From: Paenibacillus sp. W2I17
GTDB taxonomy: Bacteria > Bacillota > Bacilli > Paenibacillales > Paenibacillaceae
Direction: 5' to 3'
Length of the DNA stretch: 64,000 nucleotides
NCBI RefSeq assembly: GCF_030815985.1
Contig: NZ_JAUSXM010000001.1
Span: forward strand, 4,030,001 to 4,094,000
In this document: positions 26,636 through 34,628 of the stretch, piece by piece
How positions within the stretch are numbered: position 1 is the stretch's first letter
Layout: each line of letters starts with the position of its first letter
The notes under the pieces: model-generated
Seen by the model: the letters and a program-made list of their open reading frames with translations, nothing else
The model's database searches: none
Told to the model about the DNA's origin: nothing
Position numbers and translations under genes: made by a program

Positions 26636-27070
26636 TTAACCAAATGCTTTGACATAAGTAGTTTTTGAGTCTATCAATCCTGTATAATTAGAGTTTTTAT
26701 AAAAATAGAATTCATTTCTAATCATATGAGTAGTAGGATGTAAATATTGAACTTGTTTAATATAAACTTCCTCTTGGTTTGATTGTCTAAAGAATTCTAC
26801 AAGTCCGACTAACGTAGATACTCCTGACAAACCAGGGATTCGTGACATTACGGCAAAAACTACAGCAGCCGTAGCTCCTTGGTCTACACTTTGTTTACGA
26901 TAAACTGTAGTGACATACTGATAGTTATCTGACGAAGCAGCTGCAGCTAATACAGAACTTGCCCCGATAGGATTGATATTTTCCTTAGTAGAACTTGCAT
27001 GTGCAAATGAAGGTAATACAAGTGGCGCCACAACTAATACAGACATCGCAGATAACAAAATTTTCTTCAT
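26636..27070 (-). CDS. Hypothetical secreted protein
   Basis: A 144-residue protein with a Sec signal peptide (MKKILLSAMSVLVVAPLVLP, cut near FAHASS). The mature part has a hydrophobic middle (TAAVVFAVMSRIPGLSGVST) and a Tyr-rich end (NEFYFYKNSNYTG). No family recognised. The gene and flanks are markedly more AT-rich than the surrounding DNA and lie beside a decayed IS30 element, which suggests acquired DNA. It has its own terminator. Confidence 0.7.
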   Translation of the reverse strand: MKKILLSAMSVLVVAPLVLPSFAHASSTKENINPIGASSVLAAAASSDNYQYVTTVYRKQSVDQGATAAVVFAVMSRIPGLSGVSTLVGLVEFFRQSNQEEVYIKQVQYLHPTTHMIRNEFYFYKNSNYTGLIDSKTTYVKAFG

Positions 27071-27293
27071 AAATAATACACTCCCATTTATCTCTTTTTT
27101 TAGTGAAAATATTAATTAATAATCTAATAATACTATTAATTTATTCAATTGTAAAGATATAGGAGGTTAATTTCAAAAAAAAGCATCTTAAGTCCTTATT
27201 CCATCTATAAATATTAAAGAATTTTTATTCTGACAAACAAAATAAATCTCAACAATTAAATGGGGTTAATATCGTATGATAGATTGTGAAACC

Positions 27294-27884
27294 AAGTGCG
27301 ACAATTCTTCAGTGAAAGATTCGTTGCAGTCTTTCAACCCAAGCATTTTCGTGGTCTGTGATTAATTAAATCGAGTGAGAGAGCTACATCTCCACTTGAG
27401 CGAGATCCGTACCTTTAGGGAAAACTCTCGAAGCAACCCGTTCGCATTCTCGTTGGAACCTCGTTTCCAGAATGAATATGGATCACCAAAGTAAATGTTC
27501 GGACCATCGGCCGTTTCCAGATGGGCATAGTAAGCAAACTCTTTGCCTCGATCCGCAGTTTGAAAGAGACTACTGGCGGACCTTCGGTACAGAAACGTGG
27601 AGTGATCTGTTCCGGAGACCACGTTGCTTCCAGTTTTCTCTCCAGTTAAGCAGCCAAGCTGTCTGACCATCTACCTGGAGAGACAGAGGCTTTAACGACG
27701 CTCCTCATAAGCGTTCTGAGCGTGTTCTGCCTGATAGAGATGTGAAGAAATATCACGACCTATTTCACGGCAAATCGCGGACGAATGCCTTCCCAACTCT
27801 TTAATTGACTCTTGAGCTTTTACTTTGTTCTGTGGAGGATTTCTAGCTTGCTGCGTTCGATATGCTAAGATGTGAATAACTCAT
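27294..27884 (-). pseudogene. IS30-family transposase remnant
   Basis: The minus-strand start MSYSHLSIS (27884) is typical of IS30 transposases. A frameshift follows at once; ERSKLEILHRTK continues in another frame and then stops. Further on, DRGKEF...YFGDPYSFWKRGSNENANGLLREFSLK (split among 27370-27545) is the conserved DDE C-terminal region, and NHRPRKCLG followed by an in-frame stop is the end. Several frameshifts and a deletion make it non-functional. Confidence 0.85.
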
Positions 27885-27979
27885 GGTCTGATTCTCCTTG
27901 TGTGAATGTCGGTGTGGTAACTTTCAGCTACACAAATCAGGCTATGAGACATATTTTATTTACAGTAGGTGTCGCACTT
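27294..27979 (-). mobile_element. Decayed IS30-family insertion sequence
   Basis: Both ends carry the inverted repeat AAGTGCGACA (27294-27303 and 27970-27979). The 686-bp length is well below the ~1.1 kb of complete IS30 elements, so an internal deletion has occurred. Transposase remnants run between the ends on the minus strand. Confidence 0.8.
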
Positions 27980-28093
27980 CATATTACAATCCGTCTTAGA
28001 TATTGCTAAATGAGCAAGTTAGGACAGAAAAATATTTTTCTCTTGATAAAAGCAAAAAAGTGCATATTTAACCTGATATAAAAAATAAAAAAA

Positions 28094-28127
28094 AGTGAGC
28101 CTTCCGCTACGCGAAGGGCTCCAATAA
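28094..28127 (-). terminator. Orphan terminator
   Basis: Minus-strand GAGCCCTTC-GCGTAGCG-GAAGGCTC followed by a long T-run. No gene precedes it on that strand within 200 bp, so it may be left over from a lost gene. Confidence 0.6.
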
Positions 28128-28179
28128 GATAGACATATGAAAGGGCTTACGTGATTATTATAATCGGTAATCCCTAATT

Positions 28180-28193
28180 TGAAAACGCTTTTT
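28180..28193. promoter_or_regulatory. Weak cre-like site
   Basis: TGAAAACGCTTTTT resembles the cre consensus and lies about 60 bp upstream of the promoter of the metallo-hydrolase operon. Confidence 0.3.
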
Positions 28194-28251
28194 TTGTAAA
28201 GTGCATCATTATTTTAAATTTTTTTTATTTAAATAAAATGAACAACAGGTA

Positions 28252-28296
28252 TTGCTAAAACTAATCCCATTAGTTATTATACTAATACCATTAGTT
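28252..28296 (+). promoter_or_regulatory. Promoter with twin TetR-type operators
   Basis: -35 TTGCTA (28252-28257) and -10 TATTAT (28275-28280) are 17 bp apart. Operator 1, AACTAAT-CCC-ATTAGTT (28259-28275), fills the spacer. Operator 2, ACTAAT-ACC-ATTAGT (28281-28295), follows the -10. Their centres are 21 bp apart, two helical turns. The TetR regulator of the operon is the obvious binder. Confidence 0.8.
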
Positions 28297-28313
28297 TTAA
28301 GGAGGTTTTAACG

Positions 28314-29045
28314 ATGCGTATTACCCGAGAATTTGATGTCGTTCAAGTTACGTTTTTCCCAAGACTATTCCCTGTGAACGTATACCTGGTTGAAGAGGAA
28401 GATGGTTTAACCCTGATTGATGCCGGAATACCATTCAGTCTTAAGGGGATTTTGGCAACTGCCCAGTCCCTTGGGAAGCCCATTACCAAGATCATTCTGA
28501 CTCACGCTCATAGCGACCATATTGGTGCGTTGGATCGTCTCAAAGAGGCACTGCCTCAAGCCGAGGTCTTCATCTCCAGACGGGATGCCCGGCTATTGGC
28601 GGGTGATACTTCCCTTCTTCCCGGTGAGCCTCAAACCCCGGTACGCGGCGGGGTGCCTAAGCCCAAAGCGGTACACACCCAGCCAAACCACTTGCTGGAT
28701 GACGGTGATCAGATTGGTTCACTGGTCGCCATTGCCTCACCAGGCCATACGCCGGGGCATATGTCCTTCATGGATACGCGCAGCCGCGTGCTCATCGCTG
28801 GCGACGCGTACCAGCTGCAAGGCGGCCTTGCCGTATCCGGCCGCGTGCGCCCGCTCTTCCCGTTCCCCGCGCTGGCGACGTGGAACCGCGAAGCCGCTCT
28901 GGCCAGCGCGAAGCGCCTGGCGGAGCTGGAACCGTCCGTGCTGGCTGTAGGCCACGGACGGATGCTGCGCCAGCCCGCGGTCGCCATGCGTGCGGCAACC
29001 GCTGATGCTCAGCAGCGGTTTGATCTTGCCGGGGGGCAACTATGA
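28314..29045 (+). CDS. Metallo-beta-lactamase-fold hydrolase
   Basis: A 243-residue metallohydrolase. Metal ligands are visible in THAHSDHIG (about 63-70), SPGHTPGH (about 144-151), AGDAYQ and GHGRM. The fold is the glyoxalase II/lactonase-like branch; the substrate cannot be told from sequence. It follows AAGGAGG by nine bases. Its TGA overlaps the ATG of the TetR gene (ATGA), so the two form an operon under twin operators. GC content rises sharply from about 28620 into the next gene, unlike the AT-rich upstream DNA. Confidence 0.88.
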   Translation: MRITREFDVVQVTFFPRLFPVNVYLVEEEDGLTLIDAGIPFSLKGILATAQSLGKPITKIILTHAHSDHIGALDRLKEALPQAEVFISRRDARLLAGDTSLLPGEPQTPVRGGVPKPKAVHTQPNHLLDDGDQIGSLVAIASPGHTPGHMSFMDTRSRVLIAGDAYQLQGGLAVSGRVRPLFPFPALATWNREAALASAKRLAELEPSVLAVGHGRMLRQPAVAMRAATADAQQRFDLAGGQL

Positions 29046-29614
29046 GCCCCCGGCAAGGGCTGGATCGCGGCGCTCTGCTCAGCGCCGCGGCCCAGCTTGC
29101 AGACAGCGACGGCTTTCAGGCGCTGACACTGGCCGCGTTGGCACAGCGGCTGGATGTGCGCTCCCCGTCGCTCTACAACCACATCAGCGGACTTCCCGGG
29201 CTTCGCCAGGAAATGGCGCTGATGTCCGTACAACAGCTCAGCCGCGCATTAACCGCGGCTATCGCTGACCGCGCTGGCGATGATGCCATTCAGGCCATCG
29301 CTGCGGCATACATTGGCTTCGTCCGCGAGCACCCCGGGCTGTACGAAGCCTCATTTCATGCCCCGGACCGCGAGGAGCCACAGCTCGCCGCGGCCAGCAC
29401 AGCTACGCTGGAGTTGCTGCTGCACAGCTTGCAGCCCTACCCGCTCACCGAAGCGGAAGCATTGCACGCCGTTCGTGGTTTGCGCAGCCTCTGCCATGGA
29501 TTTGCCTCCATTGAGGCACAGGGCGGCTTCGGCATGAACTTTGATCCGAACGAAAGTCTGCGTCTGACCGTATCCGCCTTCCTGCACGGACTCCGGCATC
29601 TTCACCAAGCCTAG
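29042..29614 (+). CDS. TetR/AcrR-family transcriptional regulator
   Basis: A 190-residue repressor. The N-terminal helix-turn-helix (about 5-50) reads ALLSAAAQLADSDGFQALTL then RLDVRSPSLYNHISG. The C-terminal ligand domain (AIAAAYIGFVREHPGLYEAS) resembles the WHG-type TetR C-terminal domain. It is co-translated with the metallo-hydrolase and probably represses their shared promoter through the two ACTAAT-ATTAGT palindromes. The gene is GC-rich (well above the window average), a possible sign of transfer. A strong terminator follows. Confidence 0.9.
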   Translation: MSPRQGLDRGALLSAAAQLADSDGFQALTLAALAQRLDVRSPSLYNHISGLPGLRQEMALMSVQQLSRALTAAIADRAGDDAIQAIAAAYIGFVREHPGLYEASFHAPDREEPQLAAASTATLELLLHSLQPYPLTEAEALHAVRGLRSLCHGFASIEAQGGFGMNFDPNESLRLTVSAFLHGLRHLHQA

Positions 29615-29636
29615 ATAAGGCACGCATTACATCATG

Positions 29637-29669
29637 AAAAAGGACTGCAGAGGATCTGCAGTCCTTTTT
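29637..29669 (+). terminator. Terminator of the metallo-hydrolase/TetR operon
   Basis: Stem AAGGACTGCAGA/TCTGCAGTCCTT followed by TTT, flanked by A on the left, so it may work in both directions. Confidence 0.88.
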
Positions 29670-29863
29670 GCCTTGCCGTGTACTGGTACATCCCATAGAT
29701 TTGACAGTAATAATGTTATAGTTGCGCCAATGACTTTTAACACTTTAACACCCACTTTGAATTCATCTTTCATCGTATTGTGTTCTTACAATTTCTTTTA
29801 ATACAGAAGAAAAAAGGGCGCCTCGGTTGCGTGATGCCATGATCGGTGCCCTCTGTCCGAAAT

Positions 29864-29935
29864 CTAACGAACCGAGGACACGCTATAACGGCAATTAGAG
29901 CGAATAACAACAACTAACGAACTCCACACGTCCTA
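29864..29935 (+). repeat. Dimeric 23-bp intergenic repeat, divergent copy
   Basis: Units CTAACGAACCGAGGACACGC plus TAT (29864-29886) and CTAACGAACTCCACACGTCC plus TAT (29913-29935) start 49 bp apart. It faces the inverted module at 29986-30058. Confidence 0.65.
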
Positions 29936-29985
29936 TTTCGCAGAAAACTGGCTGCGGGATAGGAATAATGAGTATATTCCGTCAT

Positions 29986-30058
29986 TTAACGTGTCTGTGA
30001 TTCGTTACATTTACCAACGTACCCAATTAGGCCAAATAAGATGTGCTGAGTTCGTTAG
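29986..30058 (-). repeat. Dimeric 23-bp intergenic repeat, inverted copy
   Basis: On the minus strand the a-type unit CTAACGAACTCAGCACATCT plus TAT (30058-30036) is followed 50 bp later by the b-type unit GTAACGAATCACAGACACGT plus TAA (30008-29986), the same order and spacing as at 8028 and 44731. Confidence 0.75.
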
Positions 30059-30190
30059 AATGTGCTACGTACGGTGCTTCAGATCACGATGCCATAGCGG
30101 CACACGTCCAGACACACATTGTGTTATGGTCTCTAAATACGGAGCGATCATGCTCCAAATTGTATTGATCATGCGGATGCGGGTACATGA

Positions 30191-30398
30191 CTAGACAAGG
30201 ATCTTACCTTGCTCGTAATGCACATAGTAGTATATGTTTTATTACTATTCATGTATAAATCACGCTATAGTTCAGTGTACACATTGGGGCAATTCTAGAT
30301 ACGGAGCTTACCCTGGTCGTGATGCACACTTTAGTACTTGTTTTAATACGTGTTTTAATACGAATCATTTTATAGATCACACTACATGTACGCCGCAG
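30191..30398 (+). repeat. Imperfect tandem duplication, 104-bp period
   Basis: CTAGACAAGGATCTTACCTT at 30191 recurs as CTAGATACGGAGCTTACCCT at 30295. The match continues through TCGTRATGCACA and TGTTTTA. No coding frame is kept across both copies. Confidence 0.6.
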
Positions 30399-30649
30399 CG
30401 GGATGATTATTGTTGAGTATCTAGCTACATATCCCATTGTTCATGGCGGTAAGAGTCTGAAACGTATTCGAGCTACCCAGTCCCATTGCACAAGGCAAAG
30501 TCGATTCTTCCCAATACATATCTCGCTCCAACCACACTTTTGCCACTACAACAACGTACTTCTCTATTATGTACATCTCCCGTTCCTCTCGAAAGGTGGA
30601 ATGGACTTTAGCTTCCCTCTTTCCATCGAAACAGTTCTCGATAGCCTAT

Positions 30650-31780
30650 CTATGGCCATTGCTGCCGTCCATCCTGCACTTCATTCAAAATATGCTTCAT
30701 CACGGGCACGTACACCTTCCAGTAGAACATGTCAGGAATATCTTTCTGATCGGGCGTAAGCTTGGACCGGACGACCTCCCATCCCCGGATTCGGCGCCAG
30801 AAGGAATAATGCTTCATCTCACCAAATGACCCTGCCATGTAATACGACCGATTATAGTCGTCGTAGCGGACAAGCGCAGCAAATTCCGCGGGAATTCCTG
30901 CATTCCCCAGTTTCTGCTCGCCTGCCTTCGTCAAATCCGTTTTATACCAGGCCAATATGGAATCCTGCTGTTGCGGCACAATGATATCAAACCAGCCATT
31001 GTAATGAATATCCTGGGTTATGCCGCTCCAATCCCTGCCCTCCTGTGTGAATGCAACTTGTACATTTCCTGTCTTTACATCCGGGCCTTTCTCCAGCACT
31101 ATGACCTGCCCATCTACATGAACTAGCAGAATACCAGCTCCGTGAAAAGACCATTTCTTCTTCTCCTGCTGCTCATAGTTAGTCCAAATCCAACGGGGTA
31201 CTTCTTCTATACTTTGCAGATTAGATATCGATTTTCCTTGCCATCCACTGCTGTTCACTCCCAAACTGGGATACAGTTGCTCCCTGGTCATCTTCGAAGC
31301 CGTATTTGCCAATGCACTGTATTCGGCGACAATCGTTACCCCTTTATACGCAGCCTCGCGGATCTTCTGCACATCATATATCGTTAATCCTTCATAGATT
31401 CCGTCTTGTTTCCGTTCACTCTTCTGTGCAGACAGACTACTCCGATTCGCCGTCAGATAGATCAGATCCGTGTCTGTCACCTCATCAGGCAGCATTTGTT
31501 TCATTCGTGGAAGCCCGTCCTGAAGATCATAGCCGTAATAATCCTCTTCATACGAGTAGTATTCCCCTGTGTGCTGTACAATCTTTTGTTGATTCAAAAG
31601 CCAAACCAACCCCTTGTGCCCCTGATAGGACAAGTCCGGCCTGCTCTTGTCAATAATCATGATGTTCAGTGGAACAGGGGCCTGAGATTGCCACATAATC
31701 CAGGGGACAACCAGCACCACCGATACCACTGTAAAACAAGCCAGCGTCCACATCGTGGCTGGCCTGTAACTTTTTTTCAT
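30650..31780 (-). CDS. Membrane-anchored extracytoplasmic protein of unknown function
   Basis: A 376-residue protein with one N-terminal membrane helix (about 8-30, TLACFTVVSVVLVVPWIMW) and a large external domain. The part LNIMIIDKSRPDLSYQGHKG and later KIREAAYKGVTIVAEY look like a Rossmann or class I amidotransferase-like fold, but no catalytic Cys-His pair is evident. It is the last gene of a three-gene operon after the GT2-fold and HEAT-repeat genes (54 bp gap), so a role in surface polysaccharide handling is plausible but unproven. Confidence 0.72.
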   Translation of the reverse strand: MKKSYRPATMWTLACFTVVSVVLVVPWIMWQSQAPVPLNIMIIDKSRPDLSYQGHKGLVWLLNQQKIVQHTGEYYSYEEDYYGYDLQDGLPRMKQMLPDEVTDTDLIYLTANRSSLSAQKSERKQDGIYEGLTIYDVQKIREAAYKGVTIVAEYSALANTASKMTREQLYPSLGVNSSGWQGKSISNLQSIEEVPRWIWTNYEQQEKKKWSFHGAGILLVHVDGQVIVLEKGPDVKTGNVQVAFTQEGRDWSGITQDIHYNGWFDIIVPQQQDSILAWYKTDLTKAGEQKLGNAGIPAEFAALVRYDDYNRSYYMAGSFGEMKHYSFWRRIRGWEVVRSKLTPDQKDIPDMFYWKVYVPVMKHILNEVQDGRQQWP

Positions 31781-31833
31781 GAAGCGTCTTCCTCCTTGTT
31801 CTGTTCCAAGGTATTACCAGGATTGCCGATAGA

Positions 31834-33276
31834 TTACCCCAATCCATTCCTGATCTCCTTCTCCTTTTCCTTCCTCAATCCCATAGCCTGCAAAATGCCA
31901 AACATACGGAATATATTGTTCAGCGGTCTGAACCAGAACGTCTCCGAACAAGCATACAATAACAGACGCGTCACTGCTCTGGACGTGTACGCTTTGCGTG
32001 AACACCATACTTCGAACATTACCATACCTGCGGACAACAGTGAACCATAGAGCGTCAGCAGCAGAACGAGAATGATGCATAGGTTGATATCCACCAACTG
32101 TAGCCCTATGCCTGCAATGAACAGCAAAATCGCTCCCCATTCCATCACAGGCCCCAACAATTCGATCAGAATAAAATACGGGATGGATACCATCCCCATC
32201 CAGCCATAGGCCGGATTGAAGATCATGCTCCGCTGAGTCCATAGACTGCTTGCAAGTTGCATGTGCCAACCGATACGCTGTCTGCACAGCTGACGCCATG
32301 TACCGGGTACTTCTACCCTGCAGACCGGATCGGGAATATATATAATACGGCCACGTTCCCGGATCTGCTTCATATGTTTCTGTAACCGCATCACCAGTTC
32401 CATGTGAGCGACCTGGTCGTCGCGCTTGTACCCACCAACTTCCATCACCCGGTTCTTTTTGAATACACCGAATACTTGGGCCGTAAATAAAAGCACATTA
32501 ATATTGTAACGAACAAGTCCCACACCACCAATTAAAAAAGCACGCACGTATTCAATGGTCTGCATTACATACAACGTACTGTCCGTAAGTCTTGTGCTGT
32601 TATCCGTTAAATCTGTATGATCCGTATTTCTGGGGGCCACGAGATCTAATCGTCCACTACAAGCAACGACCTCTTCTCCTGGGAGAGCATCCATAACGGG
32701 TTTCATAATCTTCACCAATGCATCCCGTTCCAGAACTGTCCAGGGTCCAACAGAGGCGATATAAGGATATTGCGAGATATTCAGGCCTGCATTCAGGGAG
32801 TCCATTCGTCCTCCATACTCCTTGTCGATCACAACCAGACGATGATGCAACCTGGATTGGTAGACACATTTAATCTGAGCCGTCTCCTGGCCGAGTCCCG
32901 AATAATGAACTTTACTCCGAATGGGCATCAGGTCATAGGTTTCTATTAACCGTGGCATTGTTCCGTCCTCTGATCCATCATTAATGATAATAACCTCATA
33001 GCGTGCATACTGAATATCCAGCAGACAATTAATTCGCTGTACGATCGTATTCTCACTATTACGCATCGGGACAAGCAGGGATACCGCAGGAGCCAGTTCT
33101 TCATCCAACATCTCATGATATTGCAGCGGGTCCAGATCCCTCTGGCGAATCAATGTGCGAGCGGCAGCAACTACCAGAACACTGCACATCACAATCGCTA
33201 ACACCAGATAGATAAATATCCCCTCGTAACATGCCAAAACAAAACTCCGCAACATCTCAATCCATCTTTCGTCCAT
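31834..33276 (-). CDS. GT2-fold membrane protein lacking the expected catalytic motifs
   Basis: A 480-residue protein shaped like processive family 2 glycosyltransferases: an N-terminal helix (18-38), a cytoplasmic GT-A domain (60-330), and four or five C-terminal helices. The nucleotide-site motif IINDGSEDGT is present. Three catalytic signatures are altered. The usual DAD-type DxD position reads SVGPWTVLERDAL, the TED/GED position reads QVAHMEL, and QxxRW reads QRIGW. The ORF is intact, so it looks like a pseudoenzyme or scaffold rather than a pseudogene. It overlaps the HEAT gene by 20 bp. Confidence 0.82.
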   Translation of the reverse strand: MDERWIEMLRSFVLACYEGIFIYLVLAIVMCSVLVVAAARTLIRQRDLDPLQYHEMLDEELAPAVSLLVPMRNSENTIVQRINCLLDIQYARYEVIIINDGSEDGTMPRLIETYDLMPIRSKVHYSGLGQETAQIKCVYQSRLHHRLVVIDKEYGGRMDSLNAGLNISQYPYIASVGPWTVLERDALVKIMKPVMDALPGEEVVACSGRLDLVAPRNTDHTDLTDNSTRLTDSTLYVMQTIEYVRAFLIGGVGLVRYNINVLLFTAQVFGVFKKNRVMEVGGYKRDDQVAHMELVMRLQKHMKQIRERGRIIYIPDPVCRVEVPGTWRQLCRQRIGWHMQLASSLWTQRSMIFNPAYGWMGMVSIPYFILIELLGPVMEWGAILLFIAGIGLQLVDINLCIILVLLLTLYGSLLSAGMVMFEVWCSRKAYTSRAVTRLLLYACSETFWFRPLNNIFRMFGILQAMGLRKEKEKEIRNGLG

Positions 33277-34411
33277 ACTGCATCCTTTCCAGCGTTTCCT
33301 CCGCTATCTGCCTTGCATATTTATCCGGATGGTTTACAGCCGTTTCCCGGAGTTCTTCAAGTCCCTGCTCGTACCGGGCAAGAGAGTTCGCCGCTTCCTG
33401 TCGGATCTGAAAAGAAGGATCACCCATCATTACCTTCAGTCTAGGAATAAAAGCATCCGCATGAACAGTACCCATAAGCTGGGTCACTGTTAGTCTTTCA
33501 GAGCGTTGCCTCTCCTCACCAGATTCGTTCCATACCAGCAATAGCCCCTTCAGCATATCTTCGCGACCTCTGCCCACTTGAGCCAATGCCTGATACGCAT
33601 GGGTACGCAGCAATGCATCCTCTCCAAGAATGAGCTTCTCCAGTAGAACAACAGCACCCTCCGTCTGGTCATCCCGAATACGAATGGCGTGGACGATATT
33701 ACACTGGACCTGATAAGGTACATCTTTGAAATGATCCTTCAGACGAGTCCAGGATAAATCGGTAAGCAACAGCAGAATCTGCAGATACTGCGAATCGGAC
33801 CATACATATTGCTCACGCAACAATTCCTTCACGATTCTGAAATAACCGGTTCGGGCATATATGCGCAATATGATGAAGCGTTCAAGCGGCGTACAGGAAG
33901 AAACCCGCAGCATATCCTCTAACTTGGGCAGAAGCTCTACCATATGAAACTGTTCAATATATAACAACGTGTTGACCCGTTCACTCCACTTTCCCGTCTT
34001 CAGGACCGACCGGTATGAACTTCCAAAGACTTGCCAGGATAACAGACGAATTCGCAGAGTCTCGTGCTCTACCGGACCTTGAGCAAGCCGTTGCAATAAC
34101 AGCTGCTGCAGAACGCTCTGTTGATCTCCACTCATATTCAATAAGTCTACTTTTACTTCTCCTTGGCCCAAATACCGCTGTAACACCGAATCTTCGGAAA
34201 GTAATTCCTGCATCAGTGCCGTCTTAACCTTTTCCCTGCGCCTGCTGCTATATTTCATCCATAAGATGTAACCGTAGATAACCAGCAAAAAAGCTAGTAC
34301 ACTTGCAAATAGAAGGCTGACCACATGTACCAACCAATCTGTATTACCTGCAAGCCACCCTCTATGATGTGAGCCGATAAGCTTGATATACATCCATTGT
34401 TGTCCAATCAT
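33257..34411 (-). CDS. Membrane-anchored HEAT-repeat protein
   Basis: A 384-residue protein with one membrane helix (about 30-52, VSLLFASVLAFLLVIYGYIL) followed by alpha-helical repeats. HEAT-type units are clear near the C-terminus: LLRTHAYQALAQVGRGREDM and SFQIRQEAANSLARYEQGLE. HEAT arrays bind partner proteins. The ATG at 34411 lies ten bases after AAGGGG; the frame opens at 34456. It is first in the operon with the GT2-fold protein and the anchored external protein, and probably forms a complex with them at the membrane (inference). Confidence 0.8.
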   Translation of the reverse strand: MIGQQWMYIKLIGSHHRGWLAGNTDWLVHVVSLLFASVLAFLLVIYGYILWMKYSSRRREKVKTALMQELLSEDSVLQRYLGQGEVKVDLLNMSGDQQSVLQQLLLQRLAQGPVEHETLRIRLLSWQVFGSSYRSVLKTGKWSERVNTLLYIEQFHMVELLPKLEDMLRVSSCTPLERFIILRIYARTGYFRIVKELLREQYVWSDSQYLQILLLLTDLSWTRLKDHFKDVPYQVQCNIVHAIRIRDDQTEGAVVLLEKLILGEDALLRTHAYQALAQVGRGREDMLKGLLLVWNESGEERQRSERLTVTQLMGTVHADAFIPRLKVMMGDPSFQIRQEAANSLARYEQGLEELRETAVNHPDKYARQIAEETLERMQYGRKMD

Positions 34412-34540
34412 TGCATGATTTCCCCTTAATCGAATAAACGGCCTTACAACGGGCACAATAATACAAAATTTTCAAATACACCCTGTGAATACATATCGGG
34501 TATATGATACACTAAGCTTTCTATCGGCTTTCTGCGTTTG

Positions 34541-34549
34541 TGATATAAT
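34541..34549 (+). promoter_or_regulatory. Extended -10 promoter of the CcdC-like gene
   Basis: TGATATAAT is an extended -10 (TGnTATAAT). The -35 region is weak. It lies 80 bp upstream of the GTG start. Confidence 0.55.
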
Positions 34550-34628
34550 AGGAACTGAAAATTCCGGCAATTCGTACTGGGTTCCGGATCTCCGGATAAC
34601 ATATTATTCCAGAAAGAGGGAGTTCTAC

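Larger units (their letters stand above)
29670..30649. other. 980-bp gene-free region rich in repeats
   Basis: No open frame here has a ribosome binding site or recognisable product. The region holds two dimeric 23-bp repeat modules in opposite orientation (29864-29935 and 29986-30058) and an imperfect 104-bp tandem duplication (30191-30398). Confidence 0.65.

Noticed and set aside
28314..29623. Several antisense frames over the metallo-hydrolase and TetR genes
   Set aside because: High GC content creates long shadow frames; the plus-strand genes have clear motifs and start signals.
29991..30759. Plus-strand frames of 60-118 codons between the TetR gene and the 376-aa gene
   Set aside because: They have no ribosome binding site, cross the repeats or overlap the real gene antisense, and show no domain.
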